Position numbers and translations under genes: made by a program. From positions 1 to 64,000 of the forward strand of contig DFEA01000040.1 in the NCBI GenBank assembly GCA_002368575.1: 64,000 bases of DNA. The letters run 5' to 3'. The stretch's first letter is position 1. Each line of letters opens with the position of its first letter. The notes under the pieces are model-generated. The model was given only the letters and a program-made list of their open reading frames with translations. It made no database searches and was not told where the DNA came from. Shown in pieces: positions 7,520 through 15,704 of this stretch. This stretch comes from Lachnospiraceae bacterium UBA3814. GTDB taxonomy: Bacteria > Bacillota > Clostridia > Lachnospirales > Lachnospiraceae.

Positions 7520-9346
7520 TTAAAGAAACCTCTTCAGCTCTTCCATAAGATACTCTACCGCTTTTTCTACAGAAAGCCTGCTTGTATCGACAGTAATTTC
7601 AGGCTCCGTGGGCGCCTCATACGGACTGCCCACACCCGTGAAGTTCGGGATCTTTCCCTCCCTTGCCTTACGGTAAAGCCCTTTGACATCCCTCTTTTCG
7701 CACTCTTCAATGGGAGTGCTTACATAGATCTCGATAAAGCTGTCGTCCCCTATGATATCCCTGGCATTCTGCCTGTCACTCTGATACGGCGATATAAATG
7801 AGGTCAGGACTATGAGCCCGGCATCATTCATAAGCTTTGATATCTCCGCGACACGGCGGATGTTCTCGATCCTGTCCTTCTCCTCGAAGCCCAGATTCTT
7901 GTTAATGCCCATCCTGATATTGTCCCCGTCAAGGAGCATGGTATAGTGTCCCATGACGGAAAGCTGTTTTTCTACCTCGTTGGCAAGCGTCGACTTTCCT
8001 GCCCCGGATAGACCGGTGAACCACAGGGTAAGGGGCTTCTGCTTCATTTTCTCCGCCCTGTGCTCCCTTGTAATATCAAGCTTCTGCCAGATAACGTTCT
8101 CGGATCTTCTCAGGGAGTGAAGCACTACTCCGCAGGCCGAGGTCATATTGCTTACCCGGTCGATCAGGATGAACTCACCCTGTGCCCTGTGATCGGAGAA
8201 CCTGTCAAAGACTGCATTTCCGGAAAGAGCTATGTCGCACTCCGCGATCTCGTTTTTCCTCAGCTGCTTTGCGGGAATATGATCTCCCGAATCTATATCC
8301 AGCTTATACTTGATATTCATAACCGTTGCGGGGAGCTTTTGCGTGCCGAGCTTTATCAGAAAGCTCTTGCCCTCCGCAAGATGCTCGTCGTCCATCCATA
8401 ATATGGAGGCCGTAAACATCCGGGACACCGTAAGCTCCGTATCCCTTACAAGCACTGATCCGCGCGATATATCCACCTCGCGGTCAAGAGATATGGTAAC
8501 GGCCTGGCCCATTCCGGCCGAGGCCTCCTTCCTGTCGGTAACAAGTATGGAGGAGACCTTTGCCTTCTGCCCGCTGGGAAGCACCGTAAGCGTATCCCCC
8601 TTTGACACCTGACCGCAGGTTATCTCTCCGGCAAAGCCTCTGAAGGAGCGGTCCGGCCTGCATACTCTCTGCACCGGCATCACAAAGCCCTCCTCAAGGC
8701 CGTTGTCCTCCACATCCACCGTCTCCAGATGTGACAGCAGCGTTTTTCCCTTATACCACCCCATATTCTTAGATAAAGTGGTTATGTTATCGCCTTCGGT
8801 AGCGGAAACGGGTATTATAGTCACCTCTTTAAGCTCCAGGTCTACCGCAAGCTTTCTGATATCCTTTTCAAGCTTCTTGTAAGCCGTTTCATCGTAGCCG
8901 ATAAGATCCATCTTGTTTACGGCAAAAACAAAATGTCTTATTCCCATAAGGGCACAGATCCGGCCGTGCCTGATGGTCTGCCTGAGTATCCCCTTTGACG
9001 CGTCAACAAGTATCACCGCAAGGTCCGCAAAGGAGGCGCCTACCGCCATGTTTCTGGTGTATTCCTCGTGACCGGGGGTATCGGCCACTATGAAGCTTCT
9101 TTCGTTGGTGGTAAAGTACCTGTAGGCCACATCTATGGTAATGCCCTGCTCTCTTTCGGCCATAAGCCCGTCCAGAAGGAGGGAATAATCGATATCTCCC
9201 CCTCTGCTCCCCACCTTGCTGTCAAGCTTTAAGGCCTGCTCCTGGTCCGCGAATAAAAGCTTTGAATCATAGAGCATATGACCGATCAGGGTGGATTTTC
9301 CGTCGTCTACACTTCCGCAGGTAATAAATTTCAATAATCCCTTCAT
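7520..9346 (-). CDS. cysNC: Bifunctional sulfate adenylyltransferase GTPase subunit / APS kinase (CysN-CysC)
   Basis: The N-terminal two thirds are CysN, the GTPase that drives ATP plus sulfate to adenylyl sulfate (APS) with CysD. It has G1 GSVDDGKST, G3 DTPGHEEYTRNMA and G4 NKMDL, then EF-Tu-like beta-barrel domains. From about residue 435 of 608 it is APS kinase (CysC), with P-loop GLSGAGKST, the stretch LLDGDNIRMGINKNLGF, and GLYRKAREGKIPNFTGV. This makes PAPS, as in NodQ-type fusions. Start at ATG 9346, one base after the cysD stop and preceded by GAGAGGGG; the longer frame to 9412 would overlap cysD. Product PAPS is the donor for the sulfotransferases at 14464-18137. Confidence 0.93.
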   Translation of the reverse strand: MKGLLKFITCGSVDDGKSTLIGHMLYDSKLLFADQEQALKLDSKVGSRGGDIDYSLLLDGLMAEREQGITIDVAYRYFTTNERSFIVADTPGHEEYTRNMAVGASFADLAVILVDASKGILRQTIRHGRICALMGIRHFVFAVNKMDLIGYDETAYKKLEKDIRKLAVDLELKEVTIIPVSATEGDNITTLSKNMGWYKGKTLLSHLETVDVEDNGLEEGFVMPVQRVCRPDRSFRGFAGEITCGQVSKGDTLTVLPSGQKAKVSSILVTDRKEASAGMGQAVTISLDREVDISRGSVLVRDTELTVSRMFTASILWMDDEHLAEGKSFLIKLGTQKLPATVMNIKYKLDIDSGDHIPAKQLRKNEIAECDIALSGNAVFDRFSDHRAQGEFILIDRVSNMTSACGVVLHSLRRSENVIWQKLDITREHRAEKMKQKPLTLWFTGLSGAGKSTLANEVEKQLSVMGHYTMLLDGDNIRMGINKNLGFEEKDRIENIRRVAEISKLMNDAGLIVLTSFISPYQSDRQNARDIIGDDSFIEIYVSTPIEECEKRDVKGLYRKAREGKIPNFTGVGSPYEAPTEPEITVDTSRLSVEKAVEYLMEELKRFL

Positions 9347-9347
9347 A

Positions 9348-10526
9348 TTAAAAATACCCCTCTCGTTTTCTCTTCTCCATGCTTGCCGCTCCGCCGTCCT
9401 TATCGATAACACGGCTGGTCCTCTCGGACTCGGTGGCGCTCAGAGTCTCCTCTATTATCTCGTCAAGAGTCGTCGCCTCAGATTCTACCCCTCCGGAAAG
9501 CGGATAACACCCAAGGGTCCTGAACCTCACCATTTTCATTTCGGGCTTTTCACCGGGCCTGAGCCTCATCCTGTCGTCATCGACCATTATAAGGTTGCCG
9601 TCCCGTTCGACCACCGGCCTCTTTGCCGCAAAATACAGAGGGACTATTGGAATGTTCTCCCTTTTTATATACTGCCATATATCGCTCTCGGTCCAGTTGG
9701 ATATGGGGAACACGCGGATGCTTTCTCCCTTTTTGATCTCGGTATTATAGCATTTCCACATCTCCGGCCGCTGGTTCTTGGGGTCCCAGGCCTGAGAGGA
9801 ATCCCTGAAGGAGAATATCCTTTCCTTGGCGCGGCTCTTTTCCTCATCCCTTCGCCCTCCGCCGAAGGCAGCGGTAAAGCCGTATTTCGTAAGCGCCTGC
9901 TTAAGGGCCTGAGTCTTCATTATGTCGGTATAGGCCGCCCCGTGATCAAAGGGGTTTATTCCCTGCTTTAGCCCCTCCTCATTTATATATTCGAGCATTT
10001 CTATTCCGAGCTCTTTTGCGCGTCTGTCACGGAATTCGATCATTTCCCTGAATTTCCAGGTGGTATTTACATGAAGGAAAGGAAAAGGAGGCTTTTCCGG
10101 ATAAAAGGCCTTCATGGCAAGATGGAGCATTACCGAGCTGTCCTTGCCTATGGAATACAGCATGACCGGCTTTTCACACTCTGCCGCCACCTCCCGCATT
10201 ATATATATCGCCTCGGCCTCAAGGACATCCAGATGCGACAGTCTCATGCCTGAGAAGCCCTCGTTCTTTTCCCCGGCCTCGGCTATCCTGTCCTCATTCT
10301 GAAGATCCAGAAAATAGCTTTCTGATACGTTGAAATACCTGCCGAGCCTTACGGATGAGTCGGCACTGATCTTGCGGCGGCCGTGCAGGATATCCTGTAT
10401 ACGTGAAACGGGTACATTGAGCTCTTTTGCGAGCTTATATGCCGACAGGTTCTGAGGCTCCATAAATTTTTCCTTAAGGACCTTCCCTGCCTTATTTTCG
10501 TTTTTTGAAGTGATAGATGCGCTCAT
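9348..10526 (-). CDS. cysD: HigA-like HTH domain fused to sulfate adenylyltransferase subunit CysD
   Basis: A 392-aa protein. Residues 12-77 are a helix-turn-helix domain of the HigA/XRE antitoxin type ([19 protein letters not shown], then [19 protein letters not shown]). Residues 94-392 are a full-length CysD, beginning [14 protein letters not shown], with the ATP-pyrophosphatase loop [14 protein letters not shown] and the motif [17 protein letters not shown]. coli CysD is about 300 aa and has no HTH, so this is a true N-terminal fusion in one open frame. Start ATG 10526 has GGGAG seven bases upstream. An internal ATG at 10247 after GAGGG could give unfused CysD. It is the first gene of the sulfate operon, and a palindrome overlapping its promoter is the likely target of the HTH domain. 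Confidence 0.9.
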   Translation of the reverse strand: MSASITSKNENKAGKVLKEKFMEPQNLSAYKLAKELNVPVSRIQDILHGRRKISADSSVRLGRYFNVSESYFLDLQNEDRIAEAGEKNEGFSGMRLSHLDVLEAEAIYIMREVAAECEKPVMLYSIGKDSSVMLHLAMKAFYPEKPPFPFLHVNTTWKFREMIEFRDRRAKELGIEMLEYINEEGLKQGINPFDHGAAYTDIMKTQALKQALTKYGFTAAFGGGRRDEEKSRAKERIFSFRDSSQAWDPKNQRPEMWKCYNTEIKKGESIRVFPISNWTESDIWQYIKRENIPIVPLYFAAKRPVVERDGNLIMVDDDRMRLRPGEKPEMKMVRFRTLGCYPLSGGVESEATTLDEIIEETLSATESERTSRVIDKDGGAASMEKRKREGYF

Positions 10527-10530
10527 GAAA

Positions 10531-10557
10531 ATACTCCCTTCTTTTGAAAGGGAGTAT
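10531..10557 (-). promoter_or_regulatory. Perfect palindrome over the cysD promoter, probable operator
   Basis: ATACTCCCTT at 10531-10540 and AAGGGAGTAT at 10548-10557 form a perfect ten-base inverted repeat with a seven-base spacer. It overlaps the -10 box (10553-10558), the expected start site and the GGGAG ribosome binding site of cysD. A repressor bound here would block the promoter, and in the RNA the same hairpin could hide the ribosome binding site. The obvious candidate ligand is the HTH domain encoded by cysD itself (inference). Confidence 0.75.
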
Positions 10558-10581
10558 ACCTGTTTTTGCATTATATGTCAA
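10553..10581 (-). promoter_or_regulatory. Sigma-A promoter of the cysD-cysQ operon
   Basis: Minus strand: TTGACA (10581-10576), a 17-base spacer, then TATACT (10558-10553). Expected start of transcription is near 10546, inside the palindrome, giving a leader of about 20 bases before the cysD ATG. Confidence 0.85.
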
Positions 10582-10603
10582 GCCTTTTTCAATTCTTTTT
10601 CAG

Positions 10604-12271
10604 TTATTTTTCATCTTTCCATTTTTCTATTTTACAGGTATATCTTCCGCTCTTTTTTGTGTAATTGATCCCCACAAGTATTATCTCTCCATTGTAGCCG
10701 GACAGGAAGCCTTCATAGCTCTTGTCCTTTACCTGCCTTATGGCGGCCCTGGCGCTTCTGTTCCATTTAAGCTCAACGATCATGGCAGGATGTCTGCCCT
10801 GCACCTTTGGTATAAAGGCTATGTCTGCAAAGCCTCTGCCTGCGGGAAGCTCCCTTTTTACGTAGTAATCCGCCCTTGCAGTATAGAAGCTCATCATTAT
10901 GGCCGTTGCAAGGGCATTTTCATCATGAAGATCAATGATCGACGCATAGTCCTGATGGGACTCCGATATGACCCTGGCGACCTTCCTTTCATCGCCGTCC
11001 CAAACCGCCTTAAGCAGTTCATTTGAACGCCTTAACGCGTCCCCCACGTCATCCCAGTCACCGGTCTTTATGGCAGCCTCGTAAACCTCCGCCACCTCCC
11101 TGTTTGGGATAAAGGCCTCTTTCCTCAGGGCGTCCCAGCCAAGATAGCCCATGTGGATAAGGCAGGCAAGCACATCATCCTTTGTTTTAAAGCTGGTCAC
11201 ATCATTCTGAAAGCCCGTGATATCGACTCCGACCCTTTCACCGGCAAGCATCCTTACCACATCATCCTTAAGCCCGGCGTAATTAAGGGTGATAAAATTA
11301 CGCAGAGACGCAAAAGAGCCGGTATTTTTCCAGTAGGGTACCAGTTCACGAAACATAAACGCATTTACTGCCGAATTAGGATTATAAATGTGCTTCAGCC
11401 TCTGAAAGCTTCCGTTAAGCTCCCTGATGCTTCCGTCCTCATTATCCCTTCCTGTCTCCCCCTCTCCATCAAAGACCGCGGCATACATATAGTATCCGTC
11501 ATACCACTCTCTGATATCCTCCGGATCCCGGTCATATCGCCTGCAGAGTGAGTTTATCTCCTCCTGTGTAAATCCAAAGTAAGACTGCAGCCCCTTTGGA
11601 TCAGTCATTGTGTATTCGATGAAATTATTCAGCGCCGATTCCCCGTTGACCTTCTTTATGGGCAGTATCCCCGTAATATATCCGAGCGCAAGAAACTGTT
11701 TTGACTCTTCGGTCTTAAAAAAGCCTCTCAGGTACTTAAGATAGTCCCTGATCAGTTCCTCGTTTTCTGCCGCGTCCCGGATAATACAGTCATATTCATC
11801 AATGATTATAACAAACCTTCGATTATCTTCGTTATATACCAGACTGAGGGCCTCCGCACAGCTCTCCGGGCCTTTGTCCCGCAGAAACGGAAAAGTTTCA
11901 ACCATATCCTTCAGAAGCGCCCGGTCCAGCATTGGGATAACATCCTCCGGCGAATTCGCCCTGTTAAGATATGTCGCCACATCAAAGTGAAGCACATTGA
12001 GCTTATTCAGGTATTTTTCAAAATCGGGATCATTTGCGATCTCAAAGGGTGCAAAAAGCTCCTTTGAATCGCAGCCCCTGCTGTAATAGGCATCTATCAT
12101 CCCCGCTGCCATGGACTTGCCGAAGCGTCTTGCACGGCTGACGGCATAATAACGCTTTTCTGTACCGATACTTCTGTTAAGAATACTGAGCAGTCCCGTT
12201 TTATCTACATAGATCTCCGAATTGACAGCCGACTGCATGCTCTCGCTTCCCGGATTCACATAAATGCCCAT
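10604..12271 (-). CDS. AAA-ATPase-like protein with C-terminal PD-(D/E)XK nuclease domain
   Basis: A 555-aa protein from ATG 12271, with GGAG eight bases upstream; the frame up to 12289 begins with TTG and has no better signal. The N-terminal ATPase-like domain has SRARRFGKSMAAGMID as its nucleotide-binding loop and VIIIDEYDCII as Walker B. The C-terminal domain carries a nuclease-type signature, GFADIAFIP then MIVELKWNRSA, with D...E-L-K spacing as in PDDEXK_9. Such AAA-ATPase_like/DUF1703 proteins are numerous in Bacteroides and Lachnospiraceae, and their function is not established. It lies between the cys operon and a related gene at 12663. There is no reason to tie it to glycan synthesis. 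Confidence 0.85.
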   Translation of the reverse strand: MGIYVNPGSESMQSAVNSEIYVDKTGLLSILNRSIGTEKRYYAVSRARRFGKSMAAGMIDAYYSRGCDSKELFAPFEIANDPDFEKYLNKLNVLHFDVATYLNRANSPEDVIPMLDRALLKDMVETFPFLRDKGPESCAEALSLVYNEDNRRFVIIIDEYDCIIRDAAENEELIRDYLKYLRGFFKTEESKQFLALGYITGILPIKKVNGESALNNFIEYTMTDPKGLQSYFGFTQEEINSLCRRYDRDPEDIREWYDGYYMYAAVFDGEGETGRDNEDGSIRELNGSFQRLKHIYNPNSAVNAFMFRELVPYWKNTGSFASLRNFITLNYAGLKDDVVRMLAGERVGVDITGFQNDVTSFKTKDDVLACLIHMGYLGWDALRKEAFIPNREVAEVYEAAIKTGDWDDVGDALRRSNELLKAVWDGDERKVARVISESHQDYASIIDLHDENALATAIMMSFYTARADYYVKRELPAGRGFADIAFIPKVQGRHPAMIVELKWNRSARAAIRQVKDKSYEGFLSGYNGEIILVGINYTKKSGRYTCKIEKWKDEK

Positions 12272-12295
12272 AAAAATATCTCCGTACAAAACTCT

Positions 12296-12493
12296 TTATG
12301 ATCCTGATATCAGAACCGGTTTCATGATAACACAAAAGCGGAAAGAGGCATAAGCGGTTTTGGGATAATATCTTTTCCCGAATTCCCGCATCAGCCACGT
12401 TTTTCCCACCTGTCTTGCACCCCACAGGATAAGAGGCTTCCTGCCGGGTGAAGCTTTCCATTTTTCAAGCTCCTTCATCAACGATCGTTCCAT
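12296..12493 (-). pseudogene. 5' remnant of an AAA/DUF4143 ATPase gene
   Basis: From ATG 12493 (MERSLMKELEKW, preceded by GGGAGGATATGT), 51 residues match the start of the complete ATPase at 25346 almost residue for residue, including the Walker A loop WGARQVGKTWLMREFGKRYY. The match stops at 12341, exactly where a 27-bp sequence begins that also occurs at 14404-14430. After that the frame reads unrelated residues to a stop at 12296. The rest of the gene (about 385 codons) is missing. It could still yield a short peptide, but not a working ATPase. Confidence 0.8.
12315..12341. repeat. 27-bp direct repeat, copy 1 (junction of the truncated ATPase)
   Basis: Identical over 27 bases to 14404-14430; it begins ACCGGTTTCATG and ends CACAAAAGCGG. 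This copy forms the breakpoint of the ATPase remnant and lies just upstream of the gene starting at 12271. Confidence 0.75.
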
Positions 12494-12662
12494 ACATATC
12501 CTCCCTGATAAGGGAAAGCATATGATAACTGGCATCGGTTTCATGACCAGTTCCTTTCTTTTACGTAGGTTCATCTACGATTCCTTATTTCATAAATAAA
12601 GAAAAGAGCGAGAATAATTATTTATAACGGTCGCCAAAAATTCAGAATAAAAAAAATATGTC

Positions 12663-14363
12663 TCAGTACCCGTCCCTGTAATGTACCCTGCACCTCTTTC
12701 TGAAAAAGGATATCCCATACCTGCCGAGGTTTCCGTAGCCCTCCTCTAAAAGTGCATCCGCATAGCTGAGCTCATCGATCTGTTTTATCGCTTCCTCTGC
12801 CGCCTCATCCATCATCTCCATGGTGACCGGCTTCTTTCCCTCCTGCTTTACTGCCTTCAGCTCAATGATAAAGGCCTTCTCAAACACGTCCCCTGTCCTC
12901 AGCAGGATATCGCTCCTTCCATACCCGGATTCGCGGTTGCTCTTTATGGCGTATTCGCTGCTGCCCGAAAGAATCCCCACCATAAAGCCGTGATAGAAAT
13001 TTTCATAGGAATCCATATAGCTGATGGATGGACCCAAAAGCCTGTTGATCTCCCGCTCAAAGCCTTCGGCGTCGCCGTTCTTCATGGCCGCAAACAAAGG
13101 GGCTCTGTCGGATTTCTGTACGATCTCCTGCTTAAACCAGCTCAGTATCTTCTGTGAGTAAATATACCTCGTCTCCCGGTTTGGGATCACCATAACGGCG
13201 TATATCCTGTCATTCTCCACCCGCTGAGAAATGATCTTCAGATAACCTGTGAATAGCATGAAATTCCACAGATTATCCTGCTCCTTGTATATCTCCCCAT
13301 AGGTGATATCCTCATGCACCGGTTTTTCGATGCTCCCTCCCTCTATGAGCCTTTCTATCTCTCCCTTCGTTTCGCTGTCCGCTCTTTCAATGAGATCCCT
13401 TACTATCCCGTTTGAACTGGTATTCGCCCAGTAGGACTGTGGAAAGTAGTCACGGTTCGAACCTGTATGATCCCGCAGATACATGATCGTGCTCCAGGGA
13501 TTGTAAACATTGCTGTTTCCGAAAAGATATCCGTTATACCAGCTCCTTACCTCCTCATATTTATCCGAAAGCTCATAATAATCAAGGGCTGCCTTTACCT
13601 CCTCATCGGTAAAGCCGAAATATTCCCCGTAAACCGGAGTAAGGATCGAATTGATGTTCAGGTTATTCAAGCCTGTAAAAATGGACTCCTTTGATATTCT
13701 AAGGCACCCGGTAATGACGGCAAATTCCAGCGCGTTATTTGTTTTCAGAGCCCCTTCGAAAAGACTGCGTATAAAGCTTACCATATGTTCATAATATCCG
13801 TCGTAAAAGGAGCTTTCCAGAGGTACGTCATACTCATCGATCAGGATTATGGTTTTCTTTCCGGTTACTGTCTTAATGCATTCGCAGAGGAATTTCAGGC
13901 TGTCTGTATACTGATCCGGTTCTATTTTCCTGTCCCTGTACTCCAGGAAGGCTGAAGACTCCTCTTCATTTAACGAATTGCTTTCCAGAACAAAGCTGTG
14001 ACGCTTAAATTCCCTCGCAAGTTCACTCCTTAAGGCCTTAAACGCCGATTCCTCATTTCCGGTCTTTGCCGACTTAAGGGTCAGAAAGATCACGGGATAT
14101 TTCCCCATCAACGAGGTATACTTCTCTCCCGAATCCATGATCTTAAGCCCTGAGAAGAGCGAGGGATCAGAGCCCTCCTCAAAAAAACAGCGCAGCATAT
14201 CAAGGGTAAGGGTTTTTCCGAACCGTCTGGGTCTTGTGAAGAGATTTACCTCGCCCTTTTTATCGATCAATTCCTTAATGAATAAGGTCTTGTCCACATA
14301 GTAGTAATCATTTGATATGATCTTTTCAAAAAACTCAACTCCTATAGGTAGCGGTTTATGCAT
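12663..14363 (-). CDS. AAA-ATPase-like protein with PD-(D/E)XK nuclease domain (second copy)
   Basis: 566 aa, distantly related to the gene at 10604. It begins with the usual MHKPLPIGVEFFEKIISNDY and has the nucleotide loop TRPRRFGKTLTLDML, Walker B TIILIDEYDVPL, and a C-terminal nuclease-like module YGRSDILLRTGDV...FIIELKAVKQ. GGAGGG lies six to seven bases before the ATG. A hairpin terminator for the sulfotransferase genes lies immediately upstream, so it is probably a separate transcription unit. Function unknown; roles in defence or nucleic-acid processing are guesses from the domains. Confidence 0.85.
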   Translation of the reverse strand: MHKPLPIGVEFFEKIISNDYYYVDKTLFIKELIDKKGEVNLFTRPRRFGKTLTLDMLRCFFEEGSDPSLFSGLKIMDSGEKYTSLMGKYPVIFLTLKSAKTGNEESAFKALRSELAREFKRHSFVLESNSLNEEESSAFLEYRDRKIEPDQYTDSLKFLCECIKTVTGKKTIILIDEYDVPLESSFYDGYYEHMVSFIRSLFEGALKTNNALEFAVITGCLRISKESIFTGLNNLNINSILTPVYGEYFGFTDEEVKAALDYYELSDKYEEVRSWYNGYLFGNSNVYNPWSTIMYLRDHTGSNRDYFPQSYWANTSSNGIVRDLIERADSETKGEIERLIEGGSIEKPVHEDITYGEIYKEQDNLWNFMLFTGYLKIISQRVENDRIYAVMVIPNRETRYIYSQKILSWFKQEIVQKSDRAPLFAAMKNGDAEGFEREINRLLGPSISYMDSYENFYHGFMVGILSGSSEYAIKSNRESGYGRSDILLRTGDVFEKAFIIELKAVKQEGKKPVTMEMMDEAAEEAIKQIDELSYADALLEEGYGNLGRYGISFFRKRCRVHYRDGY

Positions 14364-14403
14364 GATATGCCCTCCATAAGGAAATGCTTTAACCGGAAAT
14401 CAG

Positions 14404-14430
14404 ACCGGTTTCATGATAACACAAAAGCGG
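14404..14430. repeat. 27-bp direct repeat, copy 2
   Basis: Identical to 12315-12341. Here it includes the T-rich tail of the terminator hairpin that ends the sulfotransferase operon and lies just upstream of the ATPase/nuclease gene starting at 14363. This places both copies in equivalent positions, in front of a related gene. Confidence 0.75.
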
Positions 14431-14450
14431 CAGGCTGTGAAGCCGCCGCT
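14416..14450 (-). terminator. Rho-independent terminator of the sulfotransferase operon
   Basis: On the minus strand AGCGGC with an inner GC pair closes on GCCGCT (14450 down to 14426), followed by TTTTGTGTT. It lies 14 bases past the stop codon of the last sulfotransferase (14464). Confidence 0.6.
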
Positions 14451-14463
14451 CTTTACCTCGCCC

Positions 14464-15612
14464 TTATGCCGTCCCTCCGACAATGTGTTGTATAAGCTTA
14501 TCAAAAACAGCTTTGCATTTATCATATATCTTAAGTCTTAAATACACTGTCCGTTTTAATTTGGTGATCTCTATTTCCTGCTCCAAAAGCATATACCCTA
14601 GCATCAAAACTGTATCCTCGTACAGATCCGGATTATCCTTATTCCACACCGGCGCTTCCTTGGGAGCGGGAAACAGCTCTTTTCTGTCATCCTTCAGATA
14701 CTCTTTGATGATCTTCTGGTTTCCATCCTCATAGAGCTTCCTTATCATTGCCCGTTCCTGTGCATTCATGAAGGTCTCACGGGAGGATTTGCGCAGGTTC
14801 CTGGAACATGCTTCTGTGGCCAGTTGTCCGTAAATAAGATCATTATGGGTAATATTTCCCACACCTTCAAGCTGATTCAGTATCCTCTTGATCTCAATAT
14901 AATTAGGACTTATAGAGGTATTCTTTTCTTCGTTCGGAATGACATATCCCTCAGAGGGGTCCAATCCGATAGCCTGCAGAAAATCATTCTCTGCCTTTCC
15001 GCCCATAAATTCTTTTCTGTCGTAGATCCTGACAATTATATTTTCTTTGCCTACGATATCAGACAAATGGCGGAGGCCCTCGTAATAATCTGTTTTAGGC
15101 CATTGCTCCGGATGACTGATAAATTCACCCCATTCGGGGCGATTCTTTCCACTCTTGCATTGTTTGATGCTTTGCCTGTATATTGATTCTATCCAATCCT
15201 CCTGTGGCCTGAGATAGACAATAAGCTTAAGCAATGCGTTATTATCATCTGCAAAAGCTTTAATACGCTTAAGATTCTTATAACCTGTCTTCTGAAAGAA
15301 ACCCCACAGCGATTCATCGGTAAGAATTACCGTGGAGAAGTGTTTAAGCTGTTTTTCCACCTGCTTCAGACCAAATTCAAGTATTCTATCCCTTATTTTA
15401 ATCGGCACCTGTCCAATAATGGCAAGTCGGCGATGACCGCCTATAAACATACCGTTTCGGTTTCTGTCGTAATGTTCATAACATATTATAGGTAGACGTT
15501 TAAAACAGTAGCCTTTCTTCGCAAGAAATGACCTGTTAAGATAAAGGAAATTCTGAATTGATGAAGTGCCTGTCTTTGTGGTCCCTATATGAAGATATAT
15601 TACTTTATCCAT
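14464..15612 (-). CDS. PAPS-dependent sulfotransferase family protein 1
   Basis: 382 aa from ATG 15612 (MDKVIYLH), with AAAGGA seven bases upstream; an ATG two codons earlier touches that site. Residues 4-17 (YLHIGTTKTGTSSI) form the 5'-phosphosulfate-binding loop. The stretch LKLIVYLRPQEDWIESIYRQ matches the 3'-phosphate-binding strand-helix with its Arg and Ser. It should move sulfate from PAPS to a carbohydrate hydroxyl, probably on the lipid-linked or exported glycan made by this locus (inference). It lacks a signal peptide or membrane segment. It is closely related to the gene at 15705, so the pair arose by duplication. Acceptor unknown. Confidence 0.85.
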   Translation of the reverse strand: MDKVIYLHIGTTKTGTSSIQNFLYLNRSFLAKKGYCFKRLPIICYEHYDRNRNGMFIGGHRRLAIIGQVPIKIRDRILEFGLKQVEKQLKHFSTVILTDESLWGFFQKTGYKNLKRIKAFADDNNALLKLIVYLRPQEDWIESIYRQSIKQCKSGKNRPEWGEFISHPEQWPKTDYYEGLRHLSDIVGKENIIVRIYDRKEFMGGKAENDFLQAIGLDPSEGYVIPNEEKNTSISPNYIEIKRILNQLEGVGNITHNDLIYGQLATEACSRNLRKSSRETFMNAQERAMIRKLYEDGNQKIIKEYLKDDRKELFPAPKEAPVWNKDNPDLYEDTVLMLGYMLLEQEIEITKLKRTVYLRLKIYDKCKAVFDKLIQHIVGGTA

Positions 15613-15704
15613 TGACATTCCTTTCAGGTTCTCCAGAGTATCCTAAGAGAACAGCCCGGAGAGCAAGTCTTATTGTTTAAGCTCCATCAGATCAGGAGGG
15701 AATC

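Noticed and set aside
12201..12461. 86-aa minus-strand frame overlapping the ATPase stump
   Set aside because: A different frame of the same remnant and of the following gene; only the frame starting at 12493 has homology.
10604..14363. Toxin-antitoxin or complete defence island
   Set aside because: The ATPase/nuclease proteins suggest it, and the HigA-like domain is close by, but that domain is part of CysD and no HigB toxin or known defence partner is present.
14416..14450. Possible operator for the nuclease gene at 12663-14363
   Set aside because: The inverted repeat is GC-rich and followed by a T-run right after the sulfotransferase stop, which fits a terminator better.
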